Shown: positions 1 through 10,700, numbered from the stretch's first letter. The stretch: 64,000 nt of DNA from an uncultured Flavobacteriaceae bacterium (GCA_947494325.1 CANLUS010000001.1:62001-126000), one strand, 5' to 3'. Notes: generated by a model not told the origin, from the letters alone. A program made the numbers and translations.

Positions 1-2
1 CG

Positions 3-737
3 ACTCCTCATCGGATCATATCTCTTGTTCCTAGTCAAACAGAATTACTTGTTGATTTAGGATTGGAAGATCAAATCGTTGGAATTACTAAATTTTGTAT
101 TCACCCAGCTCAACTAAAAAAACTTAAAGCTATTGTTGGAGGGACAAAAAATGTAGATCTTCAAAAAATCAAAGCATTACAACCCGATATTATTATTTGC
201 AATAAAGAAGAAAACACGAAAGAAATGGTAAGTGCTTTACAGAAGATTGCTCCTGTATATGTTTCGGATATTTATAATATCGCTGATGTTACACAATTAT
301 TTTCTGATATGGGTTCTATTTTTAACCAGGTTTTAGTTGCCCGAAAATTACAGGAAGAACTACTTGAGAAAATGAATCACTTTAGGAGCTTCATAAAAAA
401 TAAGTCTCATAAAAACGTTGCCTACTTTATTTGGGCTAAACCATGGATGATCGTGGGAGGTGATAATTTTATAAATGAAGTTTTAAAGCTAAATAACTAT
501 CAAAATGCTTTTGAGTCTATTAGCAGGTATCCCGAGATTGACTTAAAGCAACTATCATCATTAAACCTAGATTTGATTTTATTATCCTCAGAACCTTATC
601 CCTTTAAAGAAAAACATGCATCCATCTTACAGCACTATAGTAACGCAGAAATCAAATTTGTCGATGGTGAATTTTTTAGCTGGTATGGTTCACGATTCTT
701 ACAGTCATTTGATTATTTTAAGACTTTACATACATAA
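3..737 (+). CDS. BtuF-like ABC transporter substrate-binding protein, 3' part (partial)
   Basis: The frame is open from the left edge of the window, so the signal peptide and true start lie outside; 244 residues remain. The visible part begins with RIISLVPSQTELL followed by a Leu-Gly-Leu turn, the usual N-terminal signature of the cobalamin/ferric-siderophore class of periplasmic binding proteins with a helical backbone (BtuF/FepB fold). Two lobes joined by a long helix (around residues 95-130 of the fragment) are consistent with that fold. It would deliver a corrinoid, haem or siderophore to an ABC importer in the inner membrane, but no permease or ATPase gene is visible here. The ligand cannot be told from sequence. 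Cobalamin is plausible because IcmF nearby needs it, but that link is inference. Confidence 0.8.
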   Translation, partial: TPHRIISLVPSQTELLVDLGLEDQIVGITKFCIHPAQLKKLKAIVGGTKNVDLQKIKALQPDIIICNKEENTKEMVSALQKIAPVYVSDIYNIADVTQLFSDMGSIFNQVLVARKLQEELLEKMNHFRSFIKNKSHKNVAYFIWAKPWMIVGGDNFINEVLKLNNYQNAFESISRYPEIDLKQLSSLNLDLILLSSEPYPFKEKHASILQHYSNAEIKFVDGEFFSWYGSRFLQSFDYFKTLHT

Positions 738-764
738 AAAACCACCTCAAATTGAGGTGGTTTT
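738..764. terminator. Bidirectional intrinsic terminator between the binding protein and susD-like gene
   Basis: An inverted repeat ACCACCTCAA / TTGAGGTGGT, flanked by A and T runs, starts directly after the stop codon at 735-737. It lies between two convergent genes and can work in both directions. Confidence 0.8.
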
Positions 765-788
765 CTATAATCAGTGTTACTCGTTATT

Positions 789-2279
789 TTATTGAGGATT
801 TTGCACCATATTAGGGTTAGCATCAAGCTCTTCACGAGGAATTAACCATTCCCATCGAATATCTCCGGCAGGCACTTCCAAAACATTATCTGCTAATGCA
901 GCCGTATGATTTGCACCTGTTCTGTCTAATGGTAAATTCAATCGCTTTAGATCTAAGAATCTAAACCCTTCACCCCACAGTTCTACTCTTCTTTGAATCA
1001 TAATCTCATCAATTAAAGCTTGACCTGTATTGGAAGACAGCGTATACGCATCATCTCGCGTTGTAACTAAGTCAAAAAGTGCTTGGGCAGCAGCACCATC
1101 ATTACCATTTCTTGCCTGAGCTTCTGCTTCAATCAAATACATTTCTGCAGCCCGCATGTGTGGCACATCCATACTACTATCTCCATTACTTGCAGCCAAA
1201 AACTTTTGGTTAGTATACGGTCTTCTTTGGTGAATATCCAATAAAGATTTACCTGAAGGTAGATTTAGATGTTCTCCTGTAGGATCCCATAAGCCCTTTC
1301 TAACGTCGGTAGCTGGAATCAAATCGTACAATGTTGAATTGATCGATCTAGGATTCCCTCGAATTGCTGAAGAGCTAAAGTTTCTAGAAATATAAGCTCC
1401 ATACGTTCCGAAACCGTCGTTTTGATCAGCTTGAATCTGACTAGCCCACATAAATTCTGGATTACTTTCAGATGAACTCTGAAATCCATTTGCATACGTT
1501 GCTTGATTCATCAGACTAAAATCAGCTCGTGCTTCTTGAGCAATTTGAGCTGCTAATGCCCAATTACCCATGGTCAATGCTACTCTTGCTTTTACTCCTT
1601 TGGCAACTGCTTGATTTATATGAGATTTATTCGCTCTTGGCAAACCTTCTAGCGCCAAAATCGCAGCATCTAAATCATTATTTATTTCAGTATACACTTC
1701 TTCAACAGTGTTTCTGGCCAATTGCTCTTCTAAGGCACTTTTCTTATAAGGTACGCCAAGTTGAGAATTACCACCGCCAGCAACATATCTTCCACCGTAC
1801 GTTTGTACCAATTGATAGTGTGACCAAGCTCTATAAGTTAAAGCTTGTCCTAAGATCTCATTCTTTTCTTCTTCAGGTCCCTCTGCGTCGGCAATTCCAT
1901 TTATCAATACATTTGCATTCGCAATGATTATATAATACGATCTCCAAGGAAATTCACTGTAAAAATCAGTATCACTTCTTCCTGCTGTCCATTTATAAAC
2001 CCTATTATGCCATTGTTCTCTATGCACAATTTGATCTTCTCCCATCAAATCCATGTGAATGTATATACCTCCAATTCCACAATTTCCTTGGATCGCATTC
2101 CAACGTGTATATAGCGATCTATGAATTCCATTGACTACCGCTTTTGCTGTTGCCGTTGAGGCGGTTGCCTCACTCGCAGCAACTTGATCGGAAGGTACTG
2201 TTTCCAAAAAGTCGTCCTTACAAGAGTTCATAAGAACTACTCCTAAAACGAGTATTAAAATTAATTTTGCTTTTTTCAT
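789..2279 (-). CDS. SusD/RagB family outer-membrane nutrient-binding lipoprotein
   Basis: A 496-residue SusD-like surface lipoprotein that caps a SusC transporter and captures substrate outside the cell. The N-terminus is a lipoprotein signal ending in LMNSC, with Cys20 as the lipidated residue, followed by acidic residues often linked to surface export in Bacteroidota. TPR-like helices fill the middle. The C-terminal part has the SusD signature RRVELWGEGFRFLDLKR (about residues 428-445), and the length is normal for the family. It lies 4 bp downstream of the susC-like gene in the same direction, so the two are surely cotranscribed. No glycoside hydrolase, peptidase or sulfatase accompanies the pair in the window, so the substrate is unknown. 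Confidence 0.95.
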   Translation of the reverse strand: MKKAKLILILVLGVVLMNSCKDDFLETVPSDQVAASEATASTATAKAVVNGIHRSLYTRWNAIQGNCGIGGIYIHMDLMGEDQIVHREQWHNRVYKWTAGRSDTDFYSEFPWRSYYIIIANANVLINGIADAEGPEEEKNEILGQALTYRAWSHYQLVQTYGGRYVAGGGNSQLGVPYKKSALEEQLARNTVEEVYTEINNDLDAAILALEGLPRANKSHINQAVAKGVKARVALTMGNWALAAQIAQEARADFSLMNQATYANGFQSSSESNPEFMWASQIQADQNDGFGTYGAYISRNFSSSAIRGNPRSINSTLYDLIPATDVRKGLWDPTGEHLNLPSGKSLLDIHQRRPYTNQKFLAASNGDSSMDVPHMRAAEMYLIEAEAQARNGNDGAAAQALFDLVTTRDDAYTLSSNTGQALIDEIMIQRRVELWGEGFRFLDLKRLNLPLDRTGANHTAALADNVLEVPAGDIRWEWLIPREELDANPNMVQNPQ

Positions 2280-2283
2280 TGTA

Positions 2284-5200
2284 TTATAATTTTAAGTTTA
2301 AACCAAATGATATAATCCTTGACGGTGTAAATACATTTGAAGTATTACCATTAAACTGCTGTTGTACGTTCAATCCTTTTCTTGCATTTATTGAAAATAC
2401 ATTCTCTGCAGTTGCGTATAATCTCAAATAAGAGACACCAATTTTTTCGGTGATAGCATCATTAAAAGTATAAGACAAGTTCGCTTGTCTCAAATTAATA
2501 AATGAAGCATCAGTTAACCATCTATCTGAGGTAGCGTCCCATTGAGATGCAAATGAAGCATCCAATCTAGGAATATCTGTAATATCACCAGGTTGTTGCC
2601 AGCGATCTAAAATATCTACGTGTCTTGCCGTTCCGTACGAGCCTGCACTTAAAATTCCTGCGTAATTAAAATCTAACGTTTCTCCACCTATTTGATATGT
2701 GAATAGTGTAGATAATGAAAAGTTCTTATAGGTAAATTCATTCGATATAGAACCTGTAAGATCAGGAATTGCAGTTCCAGCATAATGGAATCTTGCATTA
2801 TTAGAATTAGGAGTTACTGCTATTCCATCAACAGTTCTAACTCCTGTAGCATTTGGATCTTCAGCTACAAATAGACCTGAACCATCAGCAGGATCAACAC
2901 CATACCAATCACGTAACCAATAATCGAACAATCCTTTACCAACTTGTAATTTTTTAGTTCCATTAATAATTTCTCCTTGCGGAAGTTTCGTAAATTGATT
3001 CTCTATTGTAGCAGCATTTACCGTTAAGTTCCAAGTAAAGTTGTCATTCTTAATAATATCAGCCGACAAGCTCAACTCAATTCCACGATTGTATAAAGTT
3101 CCAATATTTTCAAGCTTGTTATCTGCACCATCAGAAAAGGCCACAGGAACATTAAAAATCAAGTTTTGTGATTCCTTGTTATAATACTCAACAGAACCTC
3201 TCAATCTATCAAAGAGACCGAACTCCACAGCAACATCAAAATTGGCACTTGTTTCCCATTCTAAATCAGGTGCTCCTAGACTCGATCTAATAACTCCTGG
3301 TTCATTTTGATTGTTATTATCTAATGCAAAAGTAGCTTGAGCTGGATTGTAAGAAGCAAAGCCATTTGCATCCAATATTCTACTATTTCCTAGCTCACCA
3401 TATGAAGCTCTTAACTTTAATTGGTTTATCCAAGAAACATCACCAATAAAGTCTTCTTTATCAACACTCCAAGAGCCTCCTACAGACCAAAAAGTACCCC
3501 ATCTTTTATCACTCGCAAATCGCGATGATCCATCGGTACGAATAGAACTACTCAAAAAGTACTTATTGTCATAATTATAATTCAGTCTACCAAAGTAACT
3601 ATCATCGGTTGCTTCATTTCTAATTGATCTAAGGTCAGTTGTTTCAACAAAATTGATCAATTCTAGATTACCTGCAGCAATTTGATTTCTTCGTGTTCCA
3701 TTCAAATCATCAATTTCTAACTGCTGGCTTTCATGACCTGCTAATACTTCAAAATTATGAACGTCATTAAAAGATTTTGTATAATTCAATAATTGATTAA
3801 ATCCGACTGTTCTAGTTCTAATAAATTGTTTAAATCCTAAACCTGTTGGTGCACCATCACCAATAACAGTATTCCAGAAAAAAGTATTGTAGAAGTTTTG
3901 TTCTTCATAACTTAAATTTGTTCTCAACGTCAAGCCCTTTGCCAACGTAATATCAGCATAAGTCTTTAAATTTATATTTGTTATTTCGTCAAAATCAACA
4001 TCTAATTGTCTTTCAAGAACCACGTGTCGACCAGTACTTGCCCCACTTGGTCTGTTGTCATTAATATCAAATTGTCTATTGCCGTTAGCATCTAATACGA
4101 AATCACCTGTTACTGGGTCATGCTCATAAATTGGATAGATAGGTCCGATTTCTCTCGTAAAACGGAAGGCATTTCTAAAACTATTTGTTCCTCCAAGTTG
4201 TCCTTGGTTACTTTCAGATTTACTAGCTGCAAGATTACCACCAACTTTTAACCATTTCTTAGCTTGATAATTCACATTTACTCTTGATGTAAATCGCTCA
4301 AAATCCGATTTTACCAAATAGCCTTCTTCATCTAAATAACCAAATGATGCAAAAAAGTCGGCGTTTTCAGTTCTTCCTTGGTAACTAACATCTGCTGTTC
4401 TTCTAATTCCAGTTCTTGTAATGGCACCTTCCCAGTCAAAATCATTATATAATAACGAAGCATTCGGGTTTATCAATCCATCAGTTCCTACAATCTGATT
4501 GTTTGGAACGTTAAATGGGTTGTAGCCCAAAATTCCAAAAATTCCATCACTAGCCGCCTGATTTGCTGCTGCTAAATCCGCCGCACTACTCGTACCAGGA
4601 ATCGCTGAAGTATTTCTTAGCGCCTCCCACATAATTGGATAATAATCGAAAGCATCGATACGATCATATTCAGGAATTGATCTATCAACCATACTTGTCG
4701 AAACATTTATCGAAAGTTCACCTCTGCCTGTTTTACCTCTTTTAGTAGTAACTAATACTACACCATTGGTAGCTTTATTACCATAAAGAGCAGTTGAAGA
4801 TGCATCCTTTAAGATAGTTATGTTTTCAATATCATTGGGATTGATACTTGCTAAATTTCCATTAATTGGAATTCCATCTACAACATATAAAGGAGCATTA
4901 GAAGCGGTAAAAGAACCGAATCCTCTAATTCGAATATTTTGGCCAGATCCTGGTTGTCCGCTTGCTGTTGCGATAACCCCTGGCGAAGCTCCTTCAATTG
5001 CAGTTGAAAGATTCGTAATTGATCGTTTTTCAATATCTCTCGTATTAATTTGGGTAACGGATCCTGTAATTGCCTCCTTACTAGATGTACCGTAAGCAAC
5101 AACAACTACCTCTTCTAAAATATTCCCTCCTTCGAGAGTAACATCAATTACGTTTGAAATTCCAACTGTTTTTTCTTGAGAAGTCATACCAACGAAACTA

Positions 5201-5415
5201 AATACAAGAATGTCACCTGTATTTGCTTTGATTGTATATTTTCCGTCAAAATCAGTTTCGGTACCTGTAGTCGTACCTTTGATAATAATACTTACTCCTG
5301 GTAATGGTCCTGTATCATCGGTAACAGTACCAGAAATAGTTTTCTCTTGTGCAAAAGTAAATTGCATAACAAACACTAATAATAGTGTTAAAAGACTAAA
5401 TCGCTTTGTTTTCAT
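2284..5415 (-). CDS. SusC/RagA family TonB-linked outer-membrane transporter
   Basis: A 1043-residue TonB-dependent outer-membrane receptor. After a signal peptide (about 1-22, ending TFAQ) comes a carboxypeptidase-regulatory-like beta-sandwich (about 24-95, GTVTDDTGPLPGVSI), then a TonB-box/linker region (EEVVVVAYGT), a plug domain (about 115-225, with YVVDGIPI and LKDASSTALYG) and a 22-strand barrel ending in a hydrophobic strand (FGLNLKL). It imports substrates captured by the SusD-like partner encoded immediately downstream, using energy from TonB-ExbB-ExbD. A 239-bp gap upstream separates it from a codirectional AraC-type membrane regulator, the likely controller. The length and domain order are normal. 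Confidence 0.96.
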   Translation of the reverse strand: MKTKRFSLLTLLLVFVMQFTFAQEKTISGTVTDDTGPLPGVSIIIKGTTTGTETDFDGKYTIKANTGDILVFSFVGMTSQEKTVGISNVIDVTLEGGNILEEVVVVAYGTSSKEAITGSVTQINTRDIEKRSITNLSTAIEGASPGVIATASGQPGSGQNIRIRGFGSFTASNAPLYVVDGIPINGNLASINPNDIENITILKDASSTALYGNKATNGVVLVTTKRGKTGRGELSINVSTSMVDRSIPEYDRIDAFDYYPIMWEALRNTSAIPGTSSAADLAAANQAASDGIFGILGYNPFNVPNNQIVGTDGLINPNASLLYNDFDWEGAITRTGIRRTADVSYQGRTENADFFASFGYLDEEGYLVKSDFERFTSRVNVNYQAKKWLKVGGNLAASKSESNQGQLGGTNSFRNAFRFTREIGPIYPIYEHDPVTGDFVLDANGNRQFDINDNRPSGASTGRHVVLERQLDVDFDEITNINLKTYADITLAKGLTLRTNLSYEEQNFYNTFFWNTVIGDGAPTGLGFKQFIRTRTVGFNQLLNYTKSFNDVHNFEVLAGHESQQLEIDDLNGTRRNQIAAGNLELINFVETTDLRSIRNEATDDSYFGRLNYNYDNKYFLSSSIRTDGSSRFASDKRWGTFWSVGGSWSVDKEDFIGDVSWINQLKLRASYGELGNSRILDANGFASYNPAQATFALDNNNQNEPGVIRSSLGAPDLEWETSANFDVAVEFGLFDRLRGSVEYYNKESQNLIFNVPVAFSDGADNKLENIGTLYNRGIELSLSADIIKNDNFTWNLTVNAATIENQFTKLPQGEIINGTKKLQVGKGLFDYWLRDWYGVDPADGSGLFVAEDPNATGVRTVDGIAVTPNSNNARFHYAGTAIPDLTGSISNEFTYKNFSLSTLFTYQIGGETLDFNYAGILSAGSYGTARHVDILDRWQQPGDITDIPRLDASFASQWDATSDRWLTDASFINLRQANLSYTFNDAITEKIGVSYLRLYATAENVFSINARKGLNVQQQFNGNTSNVFTPSRIISFGLNLKL

Positions 5416-5479
5416 ATTTAATTATTTGAATTAGTAAATAGAGATTCAAACTCTCTTAAGTTGTGTACTGATCAAATAA

Positions 5480-5555
5480 GGCAGGCAATAAATAAAATAC
5501 CTTTAATGAAGTCAAAGTTTAGTGGAAATTAAAAATAGATTCTTATTGCCTTGCC
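5480..5555 (-). promoter_or_regulatory. Long imperfect inverted repeat in the susC upstream region
   Basis: GGCAGGCAATAA at 5480-5491 is complementary to TTATTGCCTTGCC at 5543-5555 (one bulged base), with about 51 bases between the arms. It lies 65-140 bases upstream of the susC start codon. It could be an RNA hairpin in the leader or a pair of protein-binding half-sites. I find no clean TAnnTTTG element nearby. Confidence 0.4.
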
Positions 5556-5602
5556 ATAATTAATTCAAATACAAAAACAAAAAGACGTTTTTAGGTGGCA
5601 TC

Positions 5603-5619
5603 TATAGGTAAAACCTATA
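5603..5619. promoter_or_regulatory. 17-bp palindrome, candidate operator between regulator and susC
   Basis: TATAGGT-AAA-ACCTATA is a perfect 7-bp inverted repeat with a 3-bp spacer, 35 bp past the end of the AraC-type gene and about 190 bp upstream of susC. No T-run follows on either strand, so it does not look like a terminator. A role as a dimeric protein binding site is inference. Confidence 0.4.
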
Positions 5620-5654
5620 ATAATTAACTTAGCCGTGAAAGATTTACTATTTTT

Positions 5655-7190
5655 TTACGCGGACGTTGCGAGATCAACTCCGTTTATTTTTTTGATGTAC
5701 TGCGTTGGAGTAAGATGAGTCTCTTCCTTAAAGGCTTTGTTAAAAGTTACCTTGTTGTTAAAGCCTACATCATAAGCTACATCAATAATATTCAAATTAC
5801 TATGAAGATCATTTCTAAAAATCTCTTGTGCCTCTTTAATTCGATATTTATTAATAAGGTTGAAAAAGTTTAAATCAAAATGTTCATTAATAACTTGAGA
5901 GATATTATGCCTGGTTGTTCCTAACTTTTCAGCAAGGATATCCAAACTTATCGTGTTCATTTTATATACTTTTTCTTCGTTAAGTAATGAAAGTAATTGT
6001 TCCTTTAAATCATTCGAGAAATTTTCTGTTAGACCCGATTTTTGATATTTATGTAACTCCTGAGCAAATATGTATTTTTTACTGAAAACTCTTGGACTAA
6101 CATATGCGGTATACCCTACGTACAATACGATACTAACCAACACAAATACTTGAGAGTACAACATAAAATTATTGTCTCTCATAAAGACTACATGAGTCAC
6201 GAGAATAAACGCATAAATCATATAGGTTACTGCGTATAAAATGTTTAAAATAGACATGTTTCGTTGCCATTTCAAAATTTGATCATTGAATTTAGAAGCC
6301 TTTCTAGCACTTCGTAAATAAATTCGAATTGATAAGAATCCATATACTAATAAAGACACAGCCTTTATAAAAACAATCACTTCTAATGTAGTTGCAAAAT
6401 CTTGATCAACATTAAATATCTTATGCTGCTTTACTTCAGGCGAAAGCATATAAATAGGTATAAAATAAGCCACGATTACTAGTGTAGGAACGAGATGAAG
6501 AATATCTTTCCATTTAAAAGTATATCTCTCAGAAATTCGTTTAAAGTAAAAATACAGCAAGGGTCCATATAAAAAAGAAAAGGTAATTGTCGCCCAATAT
6601 GAATTTGGGAGATTAAATGAGTAATTCGTTAAATATAAAGACAAGTGTATCAAAAAAAGCGAATGTAATAGAACAAATGCACCAATTAACAAATTAGCAA
6701 TAGTATCACCTTTCTTTCTGAGATTTAAAACTAAAGCGATAAAAATGCCAATAATACCAGATGCAATAAAAAACAATATCCAGCTGTCTATTTTTGGTTT
6801 ATACGACGAAACCATGCTTTCGTATTCTTTTGAACCATTAATATTTCGTAAAGATTCATTATCTAGAATAGCAATATCGTAAGTTGACTTTATATACTTT
6901 ACCAAATATACTTTTGCCTGCGCAGCATTCCCTAAATAGGCATAACTCAAACCCATCTTTCTATAGTCACTACTTGTTAGATCAATATTCTCTAGAAGTT
7001 TCTTTTTATACCAAGCGACTACCTTTGAGGCATTATTTGCGGTAATTTCTTGAGTATTATAGGTAGCGTATAAACTATCAACCTGAGTTTCTTTCATAAA
7101 AGAATCGGGGTCGGATAGGTAGCTATCGGCGTTTGCGGTACAGACGCCGAAAACTAAGAATAACATATATATTATTCTTTTTGACTTCAT
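5655..7190 (-). CDS. Membrane-anchored AraC-family transcriptional regulator
   Basis: A 511-residue protein. It has a signal peptide (about 1-22), a helical periplasmic region of about 110 residues with TPR-like character (AYLGNAAQAKVYL), roughly seven transmembrane helices between residues 137 and 365, and a C-terminal AraC-type DNA-binding domain of two helix-turn-helix units (about 395-505, including IIDVAYDVGFNNKVTFNKAFKE and TPTQYIKKIN). The layout suggests that a ligand or envelope signal is sensed outside and passed directly to a DNA-binding domain tethered at the membrane. It lies upstream of, and in the same direction as, the susC/susD pair, which is its most likely target. The ligand is unknown. 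Confidence 0.88.
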   Translation of the reverse strand: MKSKRIIYMLFLVFGVCTANADSYLSDPDSFMKETQVDSLYATYNTQEITANNASKVVAWYKKKLLENIDLTSSDYRKMGLSYAYLGNAAQAKVYLVKYIKSTYDIAILDNESLRNINGSKEYESMVSSYKPKIDSWILFFIASGIIGIFIALVLNLRKKGDTIANLLIGAFVLLHSLFLIHLSLYLTNYSFNLPNSYWATITFSFLYGPLLYFYFKRISERYTFKWKDILHLVPTLVIVAYFIPIYMLSPEVKQHKIFNVDQDFATTLEVIVFIKAVSLLVYGFLSIRIYLRSARKASKFNDQILKWQRNMSILNILYAVTYMIYAFILVTHVVFMRDNNFMLYSQVFVLVSIVLYVGYTAYVSPRVFSKKYIFAQELHKYQKSGLTENFSNDLKEQLLSLLNEEKVYKMNTISLDILAEKLGTTRHNISQVINEHFDLNFFNLINKYRIKEAQEIFRNDLHSNLNIIDVAYDVGFNNKVTFNKAFKEETHLTPTQYIKKINGVDLATSA

Positions 7191-7411
7191 TGTTAAGGTA
7201 TGCTATTTGAATTCTTAAGTTAAAGATAGCATAAAATTAACTGAATACTTTGTTAAGACACTAGTTAATTATTTGTTAAACCACTCATAAACAGTAAGTC
7301 CCGATAATAACTTACTTTTAATGTCCTCTTTACTAACAATTTAAAATTTGTTAAATTGTTAATGAATTATTATTCGTAATTTGGCAATCCTACAGTCATT
7401 ATATTGAGTCT

Positions 7412-7738
7412 ATGATTTTAATATTAAAACATATAATTCCAAAAAATTATAGTGGTTTAGCAATATATCCTTTTATCTTCCTTAAAACCAAATCCCTAAG
7501 TGAGAATGAAGTTTTAATCAATCATGAACGTATTCATTTGAAACAACAGCTTGAATTATTATGGATATTTTTCTTCATATGGTATATATTAGAATTTATA
7601 GTTCATTTGATCCGATTTCGCAATTGGAAAAAAGCATACCACAGTATCAGTTTTGAAAAAGAAGCGTATCACAATGAGTCTGATTTAGATTATTTAAAAT
7701 ATCGGAAATTTTGGGATTTTCTTAAATATTTGAGATAA
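7412..7738 (+). CDS. Small membrane protein with HExxH motif
   Basis: A 108-residue protein of no family I can name with certainty. It has a hydrophobic N-terminus (GLAIYPFIFL), the sequence NHERIH with H38-E39-x-x-H42, which fits the zincin zinc-binding motif, a strongly hydrophobic helix at about 49-66 (LLWIFFFIWYILEF), and a Glu-rich segment (FEKEAYHNES, E82/E84) that could give a third ligand. It looks like a stripped-down membrane metallopeptidase core of the M48/M56 kind, but it is far shorter than those enzymes. It lies 51 bp upstream of the icmF-like gene on the same strand. Peptidase activity is inference only; the motif could instead be structural. Confidence 0.6.
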   Translation: MILILKHIIPKNYSGLAIYPFIFLKTKSLSENEVLINHERIHLKQQLELLWIFFFIWYILEFIVHLIRFRNWKKAYHSISFEKEAYHNESDLDYLKYRKFWDFLKYLR

Positions 7739-7789
7739 ATATACTCGATAATAAATCGTAAATTGCGCCATAAAATTAGTACTACATAA

Positions 7790-10700
7790 ATGGAGCAAAT
7801 TCATCCCTATACACCTAAACATAAAATACGAATTGTAACAGCAGCATCTTTGTTTGATGGTCACGATGCAGCCATTAATATTATGCGAAGAATTATTCAA
7901 GCCACTGGGGTGGAAGTTATTCATTTGGGACATGACAGAAGTGTTGAAGAAGTTGTAAATACTGCTATTCAAGAAGATGCCAATGCCATTGCTATGACTT
8001 CATATCAAGGAGGACATAATGAATATTTTAAGTATATGTATGATCTTCTAAAAGAAAAAGGCGCCTCCGGTATCAAGATTTTTGGTGGCGGTGGCGGTGT
8101 TATTTTGCCCGAAGAGATAAAAGACTTAATGCAATACGGTATTACGCGAATCTATTCACCAGATGATGGTCGTAAAATGGGTTTGCAAGGTATGATTAAT
8201 GATATGATCCAACAATGCGATTTTCCTACTGGTGAATCGATCGATTTTGAAATTGCCGATTTACGACATAAGAATGACGCACAGTTAGGAAAAGCAATTT
8301 CTGCTGCTGAAAATTTTTCAGAAAAACATGTCGATTTTATATCTGAAATTCGCGAAAAATCCTCAAGGTCTGTTATCCCAGTGCTAGGGATCACAGGTAC
8401 AGGAGGTTCTGGAAAATCTTCATCAGTAGATGAACTTGTGCGAAGATATTTAATTGATTTTCCTAGTAAAACTATTGCCATTGTTTCTGTAGATCCATCC
8501 AAGCGAAAAACTGGTGGCGCACTTTTAGGAGATCGCATTCGAATGAATGCTATTAAAAATGAACGTGTATATATGCGTTCACTTGCAACAAGACAATCTA
8601 ATTTAGCGCTGTCAAAACATGTAAGCGATGCTATAGATATTTTAAAAGTGGCAAATTTTGATTTAGTTATTTTAGAAACTTCTGGTATTGGGCAATCGGA
8701 TACAGAAATACTGGATCATTCAGATGTTTCTTTATATGTAATGACTCCGGAATACGGGGCTGCAACACAGCTCGAAAAAATCGATATGATTGACTTTGCC
8801 GATGTTATTGCTCTAAACAAATTCGATAAACGCGGTGCCTTAGATGCGCTTCGAGATGTTAAAAAACAGTACATGCGAAATCATAATTTATGGGATACTC
8901 CTATGGATGAGATGCCAGTTTACGGTACTATAGCTTCACAGTTTAATGATCCCGGAACCAATAGCTTATATCGCGTATTAATTGATAAGTTAAATGAAAA
9001 AACTAGCGCTAACTTTAAGAGTTCTTTTGGTCTTGAAAAAGATATTAGCGAAAAACAATTCATTATCCCTCCAAATAGAACACGTTATTTATCGGAAATT
9101 ACAGAAAACAATCGAGCCTATAATAAGTGGAGCGCCGAGCAACAGCAAGTTGCTCAGAAATTATACGGTATTTATAAGACAATTGAAACAGTCGCAAATG
9201 TTTCGGTTGAATTAACCACTACAGGTATTCAAGAAGAAACAATAGTAGGGAACGGTGAAAATGAGCAAAAAGACTTTCTTCAATTATTACTGAAGGAATT
9301 CTCTCGTATCAAAATGGATTTAAACCCTCATAATTGGGAAATTATTACCAATTGGAAATCGAAAAAGCAGCGCTATATTGATCCTGTATATTCATTTAAG
9401 GTACGTGATAAAGAAATTAAGATTCAAACGCATACCGAATCACTCTCACATCTTCAAATTCCGAAAATTGCCTTACCGAAGTATGAAGCTTGGGGTGATA
9501 TTCTTTTATGGAGTTTGCAAGAAAACGTACCTGGAGAATTTCCATATACTTCTGGTATTTATCCATTTAAACGAACTGGTGAAGATCCAACACGTATGTT
9601 TGCGGGTGAAGGAGGACCCGAACGTACCAATCGTCGTTTTCACTATGTAAGTTTGGGGATGGATGCAAAGCGATTATCAACAGCATTTGATTCTGTTACT
9701 CTTTATGGAAATGACCCTCATATTCGTCCAGATATTTACGGTAAAATTGGAAATGCAGGAGTTTCAATTTGCTGTTTAGACGATGCAAAGAAGCTATACT
9801 CTGGTTTCGAATTAACGAATTCCATGACTTCTGTTTCAATGACAATTAATGGCCCGGCGCCCATGCTGCTAGGTTTCTTTATGAACGCGGCTATCGATCA
9901 AGAATGTGAAAAGTATATTCGAGAGAATGACCTAGAGGCAGCAATTGAGAAAAAAATTAAAGAAATCTATACCAAAAAAGGGGTTCCAAGACCAACATAT
10001 CAGGGAGAACTTCCAGAAGGTAATAACGGATTAGGTTTAATGCTTTTGGGAGTGAGTGGAGATCAAGTACTTCCAAAAAACATCTATCAGCAAATTAAAA
10101 TGGAAACCATAGCCAAGGTAAGAGGTACCGTTCAGGCCGATATTTTAAAAGAAGATCAAGCGCAAAATACGTGTATTTTTTCAACAGAGTTTGCGCTGCG
10201 TTTAATGGGAGATGTTCAAGAATATTTTATTCAAAATAACATTCGAAATTTTTATTCTGTTTCTATTTCTGGATATCATATTGCCGAAGCAGGTGCGAAC
10301 CCTATTTCACAATTGGCTTTTACCCTATCTAACGGTTTCACCTTTGTTGAATATTACCTTTCTAGAGGAATGGATATCAATAAGTTTGGTCCGAATTTAT
10401 CATTCTTTTTCTCAAATGGTATTGACCCAGAATATGCGGTAATTGGTCGTGTTGCTCGAAAGATATGGGCAAAAGCAATGAAACAAAAATATGGTGCGAA
10501 TTCAAGAGCACAAATGCTTAAGTATCATATACAAACTTCGGGTCGATCATTACACGCCCAAGAAATTGATTTTAACGATATAAGAACAACACTACAAGCC
10601 CTCTACGCGATTTATGACAATTGTAATTCGTTACATACCAATGCATATGATGAAGCAATAACGACACCCACAGAAGAATCTGTTAGAAGGGCAATGGCAA

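Noticed and set aside
1529-1927. Open frame on the plus strand inside the susD-like gene
   Set aside because: Low-complexity Leu/His-rich translation antisense to a clear gene; a composition shadow.
8152-8538. Open minus-strand frame inside icmF
   Set aside because: Antisense to conserved B12/GTPase domains and with no recognisable features.
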